64,000 bases of DNA from Eurosta solidaginis (lineage: Eukaryota; Arthropoda; Insecta; Diptera; Tephritidae): contig NW_027137025.1 of NCBI RefSeq assembly GCF_040869045.1, forward strand, positions 221,914 to 285,913, read 5' to 3'. Positions 48,262-59,942 of the stretch are shown one piece after another. Both the position numbers and the translations under genes were made by a program. Within the stretch, counting starts at the first letter, position 1. Every line of letters starts with the position of its first letter. The notes under the pieces are model-generated. The model had not been told where the DNA came from. It saw nothing but the letters and a program-made list of their open reading frames with translations, and did no database searches.

Positions 48262-51200
48262 AGCGATAATTTTTGAGATAGTTATTAAAACTGTTTAAAG
48301 GTTGTCAAACGTTGTTTCTCGTTGTATATCCTTTAATTCTAGAGTTACATTGATAAATAACGTGTACGAATTTGTTTAACGCATTTGTTTTGGTTACTCG
48401 ACGTCTCCGTTCTCGTGTAGCCTACATATTGCGTTTTTTTTTTAATTTGCTTACCGGGCTAAAGGTTAGCATGTTTAAAATACGTAAGTCGTTTTGTTCA
48501 TCAAATTTAAGTAGATAACTCATCAGTTGTTTGCATCAGAGCGACAATTTTTGAGATAGTTATTAAAACTGTTTAAAGGTTGTCAAACGTTGTTTCTCGT
48601 TGTATATCCTTTAATTCTAGAGTTAAATTGATAAATAACGTGTACGAATTTGTTTAACGCATTTGTTTTGGTTACTCGACGTCTCCGTTCTCGTGTAGCC
48701 TACATATTGCGTTTTTTTTTTTTAATTTGCTTACCGGGCTAAAGGTTAGCATGTTTAAAATACGTAAGTCGTTTTGTTCATCATATTTAAGTAGATAACT
48801 CATCAGTTGTTTGCATCAGAGCGATAATTTTTGAGATAGTTATTAAAACTGTTTAAAGGTTGTCAAACGTTGTTTCTCGTTGTATATCCTTTAATTCTAG
48901 AGTTAAATTGATAAATAACGTGTACGAATTTGTTTAACGCATTTGTTTTTGTTACTCGACGTCTCCGTTCTCGTGTAGCCTACATATTGCGTTTTTTTTT
49001 TAATTTGCTTACCGGGCTAAAGGTTAGCATGTTTAAAATACGTAAGTCGTTTTGTTCAACAAATTTAAGTAGATAACTCATCAGTTGTTTGCATCAGAGC
49101 GATAATTTTTGAGATAGTTATTAAAACTGTTTAAAGGTTGTCAAACGTTGTTTCTCGTTGTATATCCTTTAATTCTAGAGTTAAATTGATAAATAACGTG
49201 TACGAATTTGTTTAACGCATTTGTTTTGGTTACTCGACGTCTCCGTTCTCGTGTAGCCTACATATTGCGTTTTTTTTTTTATTTGCTTACCGGGCTAAAG
49301 GTTAGCATGTTTAAAATACGTAAGTCGTTTTGTTCATCAAATTTAAGTAGATAACTCATCAGTTGTTTGCATCAAGCGATAATTTTTGAGATAGTTATTA
49401 GAACTGTTTAAAGGTTGTCAAACGTTGTTTCTCGTTGTATATCCTTTAATTCTAGAGTTATATTGATAAATAACGTGTACGAATTTGTTTAACGCATTTG
49501 TTTTGGTTACTCGACGTCTCCGTTCTCGTGTAGCCTACATATTGCGTTTTTTTTTTTAATTTGCTTACCGGGCTAAAGGTTAGCATGTTTAAAATACGTA
49601 AGTCGTTTTGTTCATCATATTTAAGTAGATAACTCATCAGTTGTTTGCATCAGAGCGATAATTTTTGAGATAGTTATTAAAACTGTTTAAAGGTTGTCAA
49701 ACGTTGTTTCTCGTTGTATATCCTTTAATTCTAGAGTTAAATTGATAAATAACGTGTACGAATTTGTTTAACGCATTTGTTTTGGTTACTCGACGTCTCC
49801 GGTCTCGTGTAGCCCACATATTGCGTTTGTTTTTAATTTGCTTACCGGGCTAAAGGTTAGCATGTTTAAAATACGTAAGTCGTTTTGTTCATCAAATTTA
49901 AGTAGATAACTCATCAGTTGTTTACATCAGAGCGATAATTTTTGAGATAGTTATTAAAACTGTTTAAAGGTTGTCAAACGTTGTTTCTCGTTGTATATCC
50001 TTTAATTCTAGAGTTAAATTGATAAATAACGTGTACGAATTTGTTTAACGCATTTGTTTTGGTTACTCGACGTCTCCGTTCTCGTGTAGCCTACATATTG
50101 CGTTTTTTTTTTAATTTGCTTACCGGGCTAAAGGTTAGCATGTTTAAAATACGTAAGTCGTTTTGTTCATCATATTTAAGTAGATAACTCATCAGTTGTT
50201 TGCATCAGAGCGATAATTTTTGAGATAGTTATTAAAACTGTTTAAAGGTTGTCAAACGTTGTTTCTCGTTGTATATCCTTTAATTCTAGAGTTAAATTGA
50301 TAAATAACATGTACGAATTTGTTTAACGCATTTGTTTTGGTTACTCGACGTCTCCGTTCTCGTGTAGCCTACATATTGCGTTTTTTTTTTAATTTGCTTA
50401 CCGGGCTAAAGGTTAGCATGTTTAAAATACGTAAGTCGTTTTGTTCATCATATTTAAGTAGATAACTCATCAGTTGTTTGCATCAGAGCGATAATTTTTG
50501 AGATAGTTATTAAAACTGTTTAAAGGTTGTCAAACGTTGTTTCTCGTTGTATATCCTTTAATTCTAGAGTTAAATTGATAAATAACGTGTACGAATTTGT
50601 TTAACGCATTTGTTTTGGTTACTCGACGTCTCCGTTCTCGTGTAGCCTACATATTGCGTTTTTTTTTTAATTTGCTTACCGGGCTAAAGGTTAGCATGTT
50701 TAAAATACGTAAGTCGTTTTGTTCAACAAATTTAAGTAGATAACTCATCAGTTGTTTGCATCAGAGCGATAATTTTTGAGATAGTTATTAAAACTGTTTA
50801 AAGGTTGTCAAACGTTGTTTCTCGTTGTATATCCTTTAATTCTAGAGTTAAATTGATAAATAATGTGTACGAATTTGTTTAACGCATTTGTTTTGGTTAC
50901 TCGACGTCTCCGTTCTCGTGTAGCCTACATATTGCGTTTTTTTTTTTAATTTGCTTACCGGGCTAAAGGTTAGCATGTTTAAAATACGTAAGTCGTTTTG
51001 TTCAACAAATTTAAGTAGATAACTCATCAGTTGTTTGCATCAGAGCGATAATTTTTGAGATAGTTATTAAAACTGTTTAAAGGTTGTCAAACGTTGTTTC
51101 TCGTTGTATATCCTTTAATTCTAGAGTTAAATTGATAAATAACGTGTACGAATTTGTTTAACGCATTTGTTTTGGTTACTCGACGTCTCCGTTCTCGTGT

Positions 51201-52435
51201 AGCCCACATATTCCGTTTTTTTTTTTAATTTGCTTACCGGGCTAAAGGTTAGCATGTTTAAAATACGTAAGTCGTTTTGTTCATCATATTTAAGTAGATA
51301 ACTCATCAGTTGTTTGCATCAGAGCGATAATTTTTGAGATAGTTATTAAAACTGTTTAAAGGTTGTCAAACGTTGTTTCTCGTTGTATATCCTTTAATTC
51401 TAGAGTTAAATTGATAAATAGCGTGTACGAATTTGTTTAACGCATTTGTTTTGGTTACTCGACGTCTCCGTTCTCGTGTAGCCTACATATTGCGTTTTTT
51501 TTTTTAATTTGCTTACCGGGCTAAAGGTTAGCATGTTTAAAATACGTAAGTCGTTTTGTTCAACAAATTTAAGTAGATAACTCATCAGTTGTTTGCATCA
51601 GAGCGATAATTTTTGAGATAGTTATTAAAACTGTTTAAAGGTTGTCAAACGTTGTTTCTCGTTGTATATCCTTTAATTCTAGAGTTAAATTGATAAATAA
51701 CGTGTACGAATTTGTTTAACGCATTTGTTTTGGTTACTCGACGTCTCCGTTCTCGTGTAGCCTACATATTGCGTTTTTTTTTTAATTTGCTTACCGGGCT
51801 AAAGGTTAGCATGTTTAAAATACGTAAGTCGTTTTGTTCATCAAATTTAAGTAGATAACTCATCAGTTGTTTGCATCAGAGCGATAATTTTTGAGATAGT
51901 TATTAAAACTGTTTAAAGGTTGTCAAACGTTGTTTCTCGTTGTATATCCTTTAATTCTAGAGTTAAATTGATAAATAACGTGTACGAATTTGTTTAACGC
52001 ATTTGTTTTGGTTACTCGATGTCTCCGTTCTCGTGTAGCCTACATATTGCGTTTTTTTTTAAATTTGCTTACCGGGCTAAAGGTTAGCATGTTTAAAATA
52101 CGTAAGTCGTTTTGTTCATCAAATTTAAGTAGATAACTCATCAGTTGTTTGCATCAGAGCGACAATTTTTGAGATAGTTATTAAAACTGTTTAAAGGTTG
52201 TCAAACGTTGTTTCTCGTTGTATATCCTTTAATTCTAGAGTTAAATTGATAAATAACGTGTACGAATTTGTTTAACGCATTTGTTTTGGTTACTCGACGT
52301 CTCCGTTCTCGTGTAGCCTACATATTGCGTTTTTTTTTAAATTTGCTTACCGGGCTAAAGGTTAGCATGTTTAAAATACGTAAGTCGTTTTGTTCATCAA
52401 ATTTAAGTAGATAACTCATCAGTTGTTTGCATCAG
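48262..52435 (+). repeat. Region 7 spacer: ordinary monomers
   Basis: About 15 units, mainly head T. Points of note: 'gttacattg' near 48347, a missing 'ga' in 'catcaagcg' near 49374, a cluster of three changes at 49802-49829 ('ccggtctc', 'gcccac', T tract broken by G), 'aacatg' near 50309, 'aataatg' near 50862, a 'gcccac'/'attccg' unit near 51203 and 'gatgtctcc' near 52019. No gene was seen. Confidence 0.75.
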
Positions 52436-54381
52436 AGCGACAATTTTTGAGATAGTTATTAAAACTGTTTAAAGGTTGTCAAACGTTGTTTCTCGTTGTA
52501 TATCCTTTAATTCTAGAGTTAAATTGATAAATAACGTGTACGAATTTGTTTAACGCATTTGTTTTGGTTACTCGACGTCTCCGCTCTCGTGTAGCCTACA
52601 TATTGCGTTTTTTTTTTAATTTGCTTACCGGGCTAAAGGTTAGCATGTTTAAAATACGTAAGTCGTTTTGTTCATCATATTTAAGTAGATAACTCATCAG
52701 TTGTTTGCATCAGAGCGATAATTTTTGAGATAGTTATTAAAACTGTTTAAAGGTTGTCAAACGTTGTTTCTCGTTGTATATCCTTTAATTCTAGAGTTAA
52801 ATTGATAAATAACGTGTACGAATTTGTTTAACGCATTTGTTTTGGTTACTCGACGTCTCCGTTCTCGTGTAGCCTACATATTGCGTTTTTTTTTTAATTT
52901 GCTTACCGGGCTAAAGGTTAGCATGTTTAAAATACGTAAGTCGTTTTGTTCATCAAATTTAAGTAAGATAACTCAGCAGTTGTTTGCATCAGAGCGACAA
53001 TTTTTGAGATAGTTATTAAAACTGTTTAAAGGTTGTCAAACGTTGTTTCTCGTTGTATATCCTTTAATTCTAGAGTTAAATTGATAAATAATGTGTACGA
53101 ATTTGTTTAACGCATTTGTTTTGGTTACTCGACGTCTCCGTTTTCGTGTAGCCTACATATTGCGTTTTTTTTTTAATTTGCTTACCGGGCTAAAGGTTAG
53201 CATGTTTAAAATACGTAAGTCGTTTTGTTCAACAAATTTGAGTAGATAACTCAGCAGTTGTTTGCATCAGAGCGACAATTTTTGAGATAGTTATTAAAAC
53301 TGTTTAAAGGTTGTCAAACGTTGTTTCTCGTTGTATATCCTTTAATTCTAGAGTTAAATTGATAAATAACGTGTACGAATTTGTTTAACGCATTTGTTTT
53401 GGTTACTCGACGTCTCCGTTCTCGTGTAGCCTACATATTGCGTTTTTTTTTTAATTTGCTTACCGGGCTAAAGGTTAGCATGTTTAAAATACGTAAGTCG
53501 TTTTGTTCATCATATTTAAGTAGATAACTCATCAGTTGTTTGCATCAGAGCGATAATTTTTGAGATAGTTATTAAAACTGTTTAAAGGTTGTCAAACGTT
53601 GTTTCTCGTTGTATATCCTTTAATTCTAGAGTTAAATTGATAAATAACGTGTACGAATTTGTTTAACGCATTTGTTTTGGTTACTCGACGTCTCCGTTCT
53701 CGTGTAGCCTACATATTGCGTTTTTTTTTTAATTTGCTTACCGGGCTAAAGGTTAGCATGTTTAAAATACGTAAGTCGTTTTGTTCATCATATTTAAGTA
53801 GATAACTCATCAGTTGTTTGCATCAGAGCGATAATTTTTGAGATAGTTAATAAAATTGTTTAAAGGTTGTCAAACGTTGTTTCTCGTTGTATATCCTTTA
53901 ATTCTAGAGTTAAATTGATAAATAACGTGTACGAATTTGTTTAACGCATTTGTTTTGGTTACTCGACGTCTCCGTTCTCGTGTAGCCTACATATTGCGTT
54001 TTTTTTTTAATTTGCTTACCGGGCTAAAGGTTAGCATGTTTAAAATACGTAAGTCGTTTTGTTCATCATATTTAAGTAGATAACTCATCAGTTGTTTGCA
54101 TCAGAGCGATAATTTTTGAGATAGTTATTAAAACTGTTTAAAGGTTGTCAAACGTTGTTTCTCGTTGTATATCCTTTAATTCTAGAGTTAAATTGATAAA
54201 TAACGTGTACGAATTTGTTTAACGCATTTGTTGTGGTTACTCGACGTCTCCGTTCTCGTGTAGCCTACATATTGCGTTTTTTTTTAATTTGCTTACCGGG
54301 CTAAAGGTTAGCATGTTTAAAATACGTAAGTCGTTTTGTTCAACAAATTTAAGTAGATAACTCATCAGTTGTTTGCATCAG
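52436..54381 (+). repeat. Seven-monomer segment, copy 2 (1946 bp)
   Basis: It has the same length as copy 1 and the same markers: 'ccgctctcg' 52583, 'aataatg' 53090, 'ccgttttcg' 53131, 'tttgagtag' 53227, 'gttgtgg' 54230. Private changes: an extra a in 'aagtaagata' near 52965 and 'taataaaattg' near 53850. The offset is 22 monomers. The last unit is followed by a second 'gttgtgg' tail-A unit at about 54508, a likely single-monomer duplication. Confidence 0.9.
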
Positions 54382-57300
54382 AGCGATAATTTTTGAGATA
54401 GTTATTAAAACTGTTTAAAGGTTGTCAAACGTTGTTTCTCGTTGTATATCCTTTAATTCTAGAGTTAAATTGATAAATAACGTGTACGAATTTGTTTAAC
54501 GCATTTGTTGTGGTTACTCGACGTCTCCGTTCTCGTGTAGCCTACATATTGCGTTTTTTTTTAATTTGCTTACCGGGCTAAAGGTTAGCATGTTTAAAAT
54601 ACGTAAGTCGTTTTGTTCAACAAATTTAAGTAGATAACTCATCAGTTGTTTGCATCAGAGCGATAATTTTTGAGATAGTTATTAAAACTGTTTAAAGGTT
54701 GTCAAACGTTGTTTCTCGTTGTATATCCTTTAATTCTAGAGTTAAATTGATAAATAACGTGTACGAATTTGTTTAACGCATTTGTTTTGGTTACTCGACG
54801 TCTCCGTTCTCGTGTAGCCTACATATTGCGTTTTTTTTTTTTAATTTGCTTACCGGGCTAAAGGTTAGCATGTTTAAAATACGTAAGTCGTTTTGTTCAT
54901 CATATTTAAGTAGATAACTCATCAGTTGTTTGCATCAGAGCGATAATTTTTGAGATAGTTATTAAAACTGTTTAAAGGTTGTCAAACGTTGTTTCTCGTT
55001 GTATATCCTTTAATTCTAGAGTTAAATTGATAAATAACGTGTACGAATTTGTTTAACGCATTTGTTTTGGTTACTCGACGTCTCCGTTCTCGTGTAGCCT
55101 ACATATTGCGTTTTTTTTTTAATTTGCTTACCGGGCTAAAGGTTAGCATGTTTAAAATACGTAAGTCGTTTTGTTCAACAAATTTAAGTAGATAACTCAT
55201 CAGTTGTTTGCATCAGAGCGATAATTTTTGAGATAGTTATTAAAACTGTTTAAAGGTTGTCAAACGTTGTTTCTCGTTGTATATCCTTTAATTCTAGAGT
55301 TAAATTGATAAATAACGTGTACGAATTTGTTTAACGCATTTGTTTTGGTTACTCGACGTCTCCGTTCTCGTGTAGCCTACATATTGCGTTTTTTTTTTAA
55401 TTTGCTTACCGGGCTAAAGGTTAGCATGTTTAAAATACGTAAGTCGTTTTGTTCATCAAATTTAAGTAGATAACTCATCAGTTGTTTGCATCAGAGCGAT
55501 AATTTTTGAGATAGTTATTAAAACTGTTTAAAGGTTGTCAAACGTTGTTTCTCGTTGTATATCCTTTAATTCTAGAGTTAAATTGATAAATAACGTGTAC
55601 GAATTTGTTTAACGCATTTGTTTTGGTTACTCGACGTCTCCGTTCTCGTGTAGCCTACATATTGCGTTTTTTTTTAAATTTGCTTACCGGGCTAAAGGTT
55701 AGCATGTTTAAAATACGTAAGTCGTTTTGTTCATCATATTTAAGTAGATAACTCATCAGTTGTTTGCATCAGAGCGATAATTTTTGAGATAGTTATTAAA
55801 ACTGTTTAAAGGTTGTCAAACGTTGTTTCTCGTTGTATATCCTTTAATTCTAGAGTTAAATTGATAAATAACGTGTACGAATTTGTTTAACGCATTTGTT
55901 TTGGTTACTCGACGTCTCCGTTCTCGTGTAGCCTACATATTGCGTTTTTTTTTAATTTGCTTACCGGGCTAAAGGTTAGCATGTTTAAAATACGTAAGTC
56001 GTTTTGTTCATCAAATTTAAGTAGATAACTCATCAGTTGTTTGCATCAGAGCGATAATTTTTGAGATAGTTATTAAAACTGTTTAAAGGTTGTCAAACGT
56101 TGTTTCTCGTTGTATATCCTTTAATTCTAGAGTTAAATTGATAAATAACGTGTACGAATTTGTTTAACGCATTTGTTTTGGTTACTCGACGTCTCCGTTC
56201 TCGTGTAGCCTACATATTGCGTTTTTTTTTAATTTGCTTACCGGGCTAAAGGTTAGCATGTTTAAAATACGTAAGTCGTTTTGTTCATCAAATTTAAGTA
56301 GATAACTCATCAGTTGTTTGCATCAGAGCGATAATTTTTGAGATAGTTATTAAAACTGTTTAAAGGTTGTCAAACGTTGTTTCTCGTTGTATATCCTTTA
56401 ATTCTAGAGTTAAATTGATAAATAACGTGTACGAATTTGTTTAACGCATTTGTTTTGGTTACTCGACGTCTCCGTTCTCGTGTAGCCTACATATTGCGTT
56501 TTTTTTTTAATTTGCTTACCGGGCTAAAGGTTAGCATGTTTAAAATACGTAAGTCGTTTTGTTCATCATATTTAAGTAGATAACTCATCAGTTGTTTGCA
56601 TCAGAGCGATAATTTTTGAGATAGTTATTAAAACTGTTTAAAGGTTGTCAAACGTTGTTTCTCGTTGTATATCCTTTAATTCTAGAGTTAAATTGATAAA
56701 TAACGTGTACGAATTTGTTTAACGCATTTGTTTTGGTTACTCGACGTCTCCGTTCTCGTGTAGCCTACATATTGCGTTTTTTTTTTTAATTTGCTTACCG
56801 GGCTAAAGGTTAGCATGTTTAAAATACGTAAGTCGTTTTGTTCAACAAATTTAAGTAGATAACTCATCAGTTGTTTGCATCAGAGCGATAATTTTTGAGA
56901 TAGTTATTAAAACTGTTTAAAGGTTGTCAAACGTTGTTTCTCGTTGTATATCCTTTAATTCTAGAGTTAAATTGATAAATAACGTGTACGAATTTGTTTA
57001 ACGCATTTGTTTTGGTTACTCGACGTCTCCGTTCTCGTGTAGCCTACATATTGCGTTTTTTTTTTTAATTTGCTTACCGGGCTAAAGGTTAGCATGTTTA
57101 AAATACGTAAGTCGTTTTGTTCATCAAATTTAAGTAGATAACTCATCAGTTGTTTGCATCAGAGCGATAATTTTTGAGATAGTTATTAAAACTGTTTAAA
57201 GGTTGTCAAACGTTGTTTCTCGTTGTATATCCTTTAATTCTAGAGTTAAATTGATAAATAACGTGTACGAATTTGTTTAACGCATTTGTTTTGGTTACTC

Positions 57301-58706
57301 GACGTCTCCGTTCTCGTGTAGCCTACATATTGCGTTTTTTTTTTAATTTGCTTACCGGGCTAAAGGTTAGCATGTTTAAAATACGTAAGTCGTTTTGTTC
57401 ATCATATTTAAGTAGATAACTCATCAGTTGTTTGCATCAGAGCGATAATTTTTGAGATAGTTATTAAAACTGTTTAAAGGTTGTCAAACGTTGTTTCTCG
57501 TTGTATATCCTTTAATTCTAGAGTTAAATTGATAAATAACGTGTACGAATTTGTTTAACGCATTTGTTTTGGTTACTCGACGTCTCCGTTCTCGTGTAGC
57601 CTACATATTGCGTTTTTTTTTTAATTTGCTTACCGGGCTAAAGGTTAGCATGTTTAAAATACGTAAGTCGTTTTGTTCAACAAATTTAAGTAGATAACTC
57701 ATCAGTTGTTTGCATCAGAGCGATAATTTTTGAGATAGTTATTAAAACTGTTTAAAGGTTGTCAAACGTTGTTTCTCGTTGTATATCCTTTAATTCTAGA
57801 GTTAAATTGATAAATAACGTGTACGAATTTGTTTAACGCATTTGTTTTGGTTACTCGACGTCTCCGTTCTCGTGTAGCCTACATATTGCGTTTTTTTTTT
57901 AATTTGCTTACCGGGCTAAAGGTTAGCATGTTTAAAATACGTAAGTCGTTTTGTTCATCAAATTTAAGTAGATAACTCATCAGTTGTTTGCATCAGAGCG
58001 ATAATTTTTGAGATAGTTATTAAAACTGTTTAAAGGTTGTCAAACGTTGTTTCTCGTTGTATATCCTTTAATTCTAGAGTTAAATTGATAAATAACGTGT
58101 ACGAATTTGTTTAACGCATTTGTTTTGGTTACTCGACGTCTCCGTTCTCGTGTAGCCTACATATTGCGTTTTTTTTTTAATTTGCTTACCGGGCTAAAGG
58201 TTAGCATGTTTAAAATACGTAAGTCGTTTTGTTCATCATATTTAAGTAGATAACTCATCAGTTGTTTGCATCAGAGCGATAATTTTTGAGATAGTTATTA
58301 AAACTGTTTAAAGGTTGTCAAACGTTGTTTCTCGTTGTATATCCTTTAATTCTAGAGTTAAATTGATAAATAACGTGTACGAATTTGTTTAACGCATTTG
58401 TTTTGGTTACTCGACGTCTCCGTTCTCGTGTAGCCTACATATTGCGTTTTTTTTTTAATTTGCTTACCGGGCTAAAGGTTAGCATGTTTAAAATACGTAA
58501 GTCGTTTTGTTCATCAAATTTAAGTAGATAACTCATCAGTTGTTTGCATCAGAGCGATAATTTTTGAGATAGTTATTAAAACTGTTTAAAGGTTGTCAAA
58601 CGTTGTTTCTCGTTGTATATCCTTTAATTCTAGAGTTAAATTGATAAATAACGTGTACGAATTTGTTTAACGCATTTGTTTTGGTTACTCGACGTCTCCG
58701 TTCTCG

Positions 58707-58717
58707 TGTAGCCTACA
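58707..58717. repeat. 11-bp dyad TGTAGCCTACA (one per monomer)
   Basis: A perfect 5-bp inverted repeat around a single central C. It is kept in almost all monomers. Variants exist: 'ctcgcgtag' near 9015, 11896, 13562 and 16441 shortens the stem to 4 bp, and 'gcccac' near 41185, 43413, 44805, 49814 and 51203 breaks it. The fused-monomer junction at 9028/9029 lies one base beyond the end of this dyad. Binding by a protein or hairpin extrusion is speculation. Confidence 0.6.
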
Positions 58718-58724
58718 TATTGCG

Positions 58725-58734
58725 TTTTTTTTTT
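58725..58734 (+). repeat. Variable poly(T) tract, one per monomer
   Basis: Each monomer has one long T run followed by 'aattt'. It is 10 T here. It varies between neighbours, from about 8 (for example near 13306 and 48160) to 13 (near 39247), and is interrupted by a G near 49829. In many copies one boundary base changes to give 'taaattt'. This tract accounts for most of the 277-279 bp length variation. Rigid poly(dA:dT) tracts are known to disfavour nucleosomes, so one per 278 bp could help phase chromatin; that is inference. Part of the length variation may be sequencing error in a homopolymer. Confidence 0.85.
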
Positions 58735-58748
58735 AATTTGCTTACCGG

Positions 58749-58761
58749 GCTAAAGGTTAGC
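58749..58761. repeat. 13-bp dyad GCTAAAGGTTAGC (one per monomer)
   Basis: A perfect 5-bp inverted repeat (GCTAA / TTAGC) with a 3-base centre, just downstream of the T tract. The base before it varies between copies (accggg, accgcg, accgtg, acccgg) while the dyad itself is kept in nearly all units; an exception is 'aaagtttagc' near 44011. It could be a protein site or a small hairpin, with no direct support for either. It does not match the 17-bp CENP-B box. Confidence 0.6.
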
Positions 58762-59942
58762 ATGTTTAAAATACGTAAGTCGTTTTGTTCATCAAATTTA
58801 AGTAGATAACTCATCAGTTGTTTGCATCAGAGCGATAATTTTTGAGATAGTTATTAAAACTGTTTAAAGGTTGTCAAACGTTGTTTCTCGTTGTATATCC
58901 TTTAATTCTAGAGTTAAATTGATAAATAACGTGTACGAATTTGTTTAACGCATTTGTTTTGGTTACTCGACGTCTCCGTTCTCGTGTAGCCTACATATTG
59001 CGTTTTTTTTTTAATTTGCTTACCGGGCTAAAGGTTAGCATGTTTAAAATACGTAAGTCGTTTTGTTCATCATATTTAAGTAGATAACTCATCAGTTGTT
59101 TGCATCAGAGCGATAATTTTTGAGATAGTTATTAAAACTGTTTAAAGGTTGTCAAACGTTGTTTCTCGTTGTATATCCTTTAATTCTAGAGTTAAATTGA
59201 TAAATAACGTGTACGAATTTGTTTAACGCATTTGTTTTGGTTACTCGACGTCTCCGTTCTCGTGTAGCCTACATATTGCGTTTTTTTTTTAATTTGCTTA
59301 CCGGGCTAAAGGTTAGCATGTTTAAAATACGTAAGTCGTTTTGTTCATCAAATTTAAGTAGATAACTCATCAGTTGTTTGCATCAGAGCGATAATTTTTG
59401 AGATAGTTATTAAAACTGTTTAAAGGTTGTCAAACGTTGTTTCTCGTTGTATATCCTTTAATTCTAGAGTTAAATTGATAAATAACGTGTACGAATTTGT
59501 TTAACGCATTTGTTTTGGTTACTCGACGTCTCCGTTCTCGTGTAGCCTACATATTGCGTTTTTTTTTTAATTTGCTTACCGGGCTAAAGGTTAGCATGTT
59601 TAAAATACGTAAGTCGTTTTGTTCAACAAATTTAAGTAGATAACTCATCAGTTGTTTGCATCAGAGCGATAATTTTTGAGATAGTTATTAAAACTGTTTA
59701 AAGGTTGTCAAACGTTGTTTCTCGTTGTATATCCTTTAATTCTAGAGTTAAATTGATAAATAACGTGTACGAATTTGTTTAACGCATTTGTTTTGGTTAC
59801 TCGACGTCTCCGTTCTCGTGTAGCCTACATATTGCGTTTTTTTTTTAATTTGCTTACCGGGCTAAAGGTTAGCATGTTTAAAATACGTAAGTCGTTTTGT
59901 TCATCATATTTAAGTAGATAACTCATCAGTTGTTTGCATCAG

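Larger units (their letters stand above)
58553..58830 (+). repeat. Representative consensus monomer (278 bp, tail type B)
   Basis: This copy from the homogeneous domain matches the majority base at essentially every site. It has about 89 G+C (32%), 74 A and 115 T. Visible internal structure: CGTTGT twice, 10 bp apart (monomer 49-54 and 59-64); TCTAGA at 77-82; GACGTC at 139-144; an 11-bp dyad TGTAGCCTACA at 155-165; a T tract from 173; a 13-bp dyad GCTAAAGGTTAGC at 197-209; TACGTA at 220-225. The word AAAGGTT occurs twice, about 165 bp apart, but I see no convincing half-monomer repeat. The 'agcga' start is an arbitrary phase; the true unit boundary is unknown. The length of 278 is not a multiple of three, so no frame stays open through successive monomers. 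Confidence 0.95.
56605..59942 (+). repeat. 12-monomer HOR of four trimers, copy 1 (3338 bp)
   Basis: Tail order ABC, ABC, BBC, BAC. The same order begins again at 59943. The length equals that of the 12-monomer HOR at 28235-31572, although the marker content differs. Confidence 0.8.

Noticed and set aside
52824..53012. Plus-strand open frame of 62 codons
   Set aside because: It exists only because of an extra a near 52965 in one monomer. The same stretch in other monomers is closed. It is non-coding satellite.
58677..58700. Possible RNA polymerase III B box ('ggttactcgac') suggesting a tRNA-derived origin
   Set aside because: It does not fit the GGTTCGANNCC consensus without an inserted triplet, and no A box or tRNA-like fold is present upstream.
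58749..58765. Telomere-like 'ggttag' word
   Set aside because: It occurs once per 278 bp as part of a dyad and is never in tandem, so it is not telomeric repeat.
58745..58775. CENP-B box near 'accgggc'
   Set aside because: Neither strand has the required TTCG....A..CGGG arrangement.
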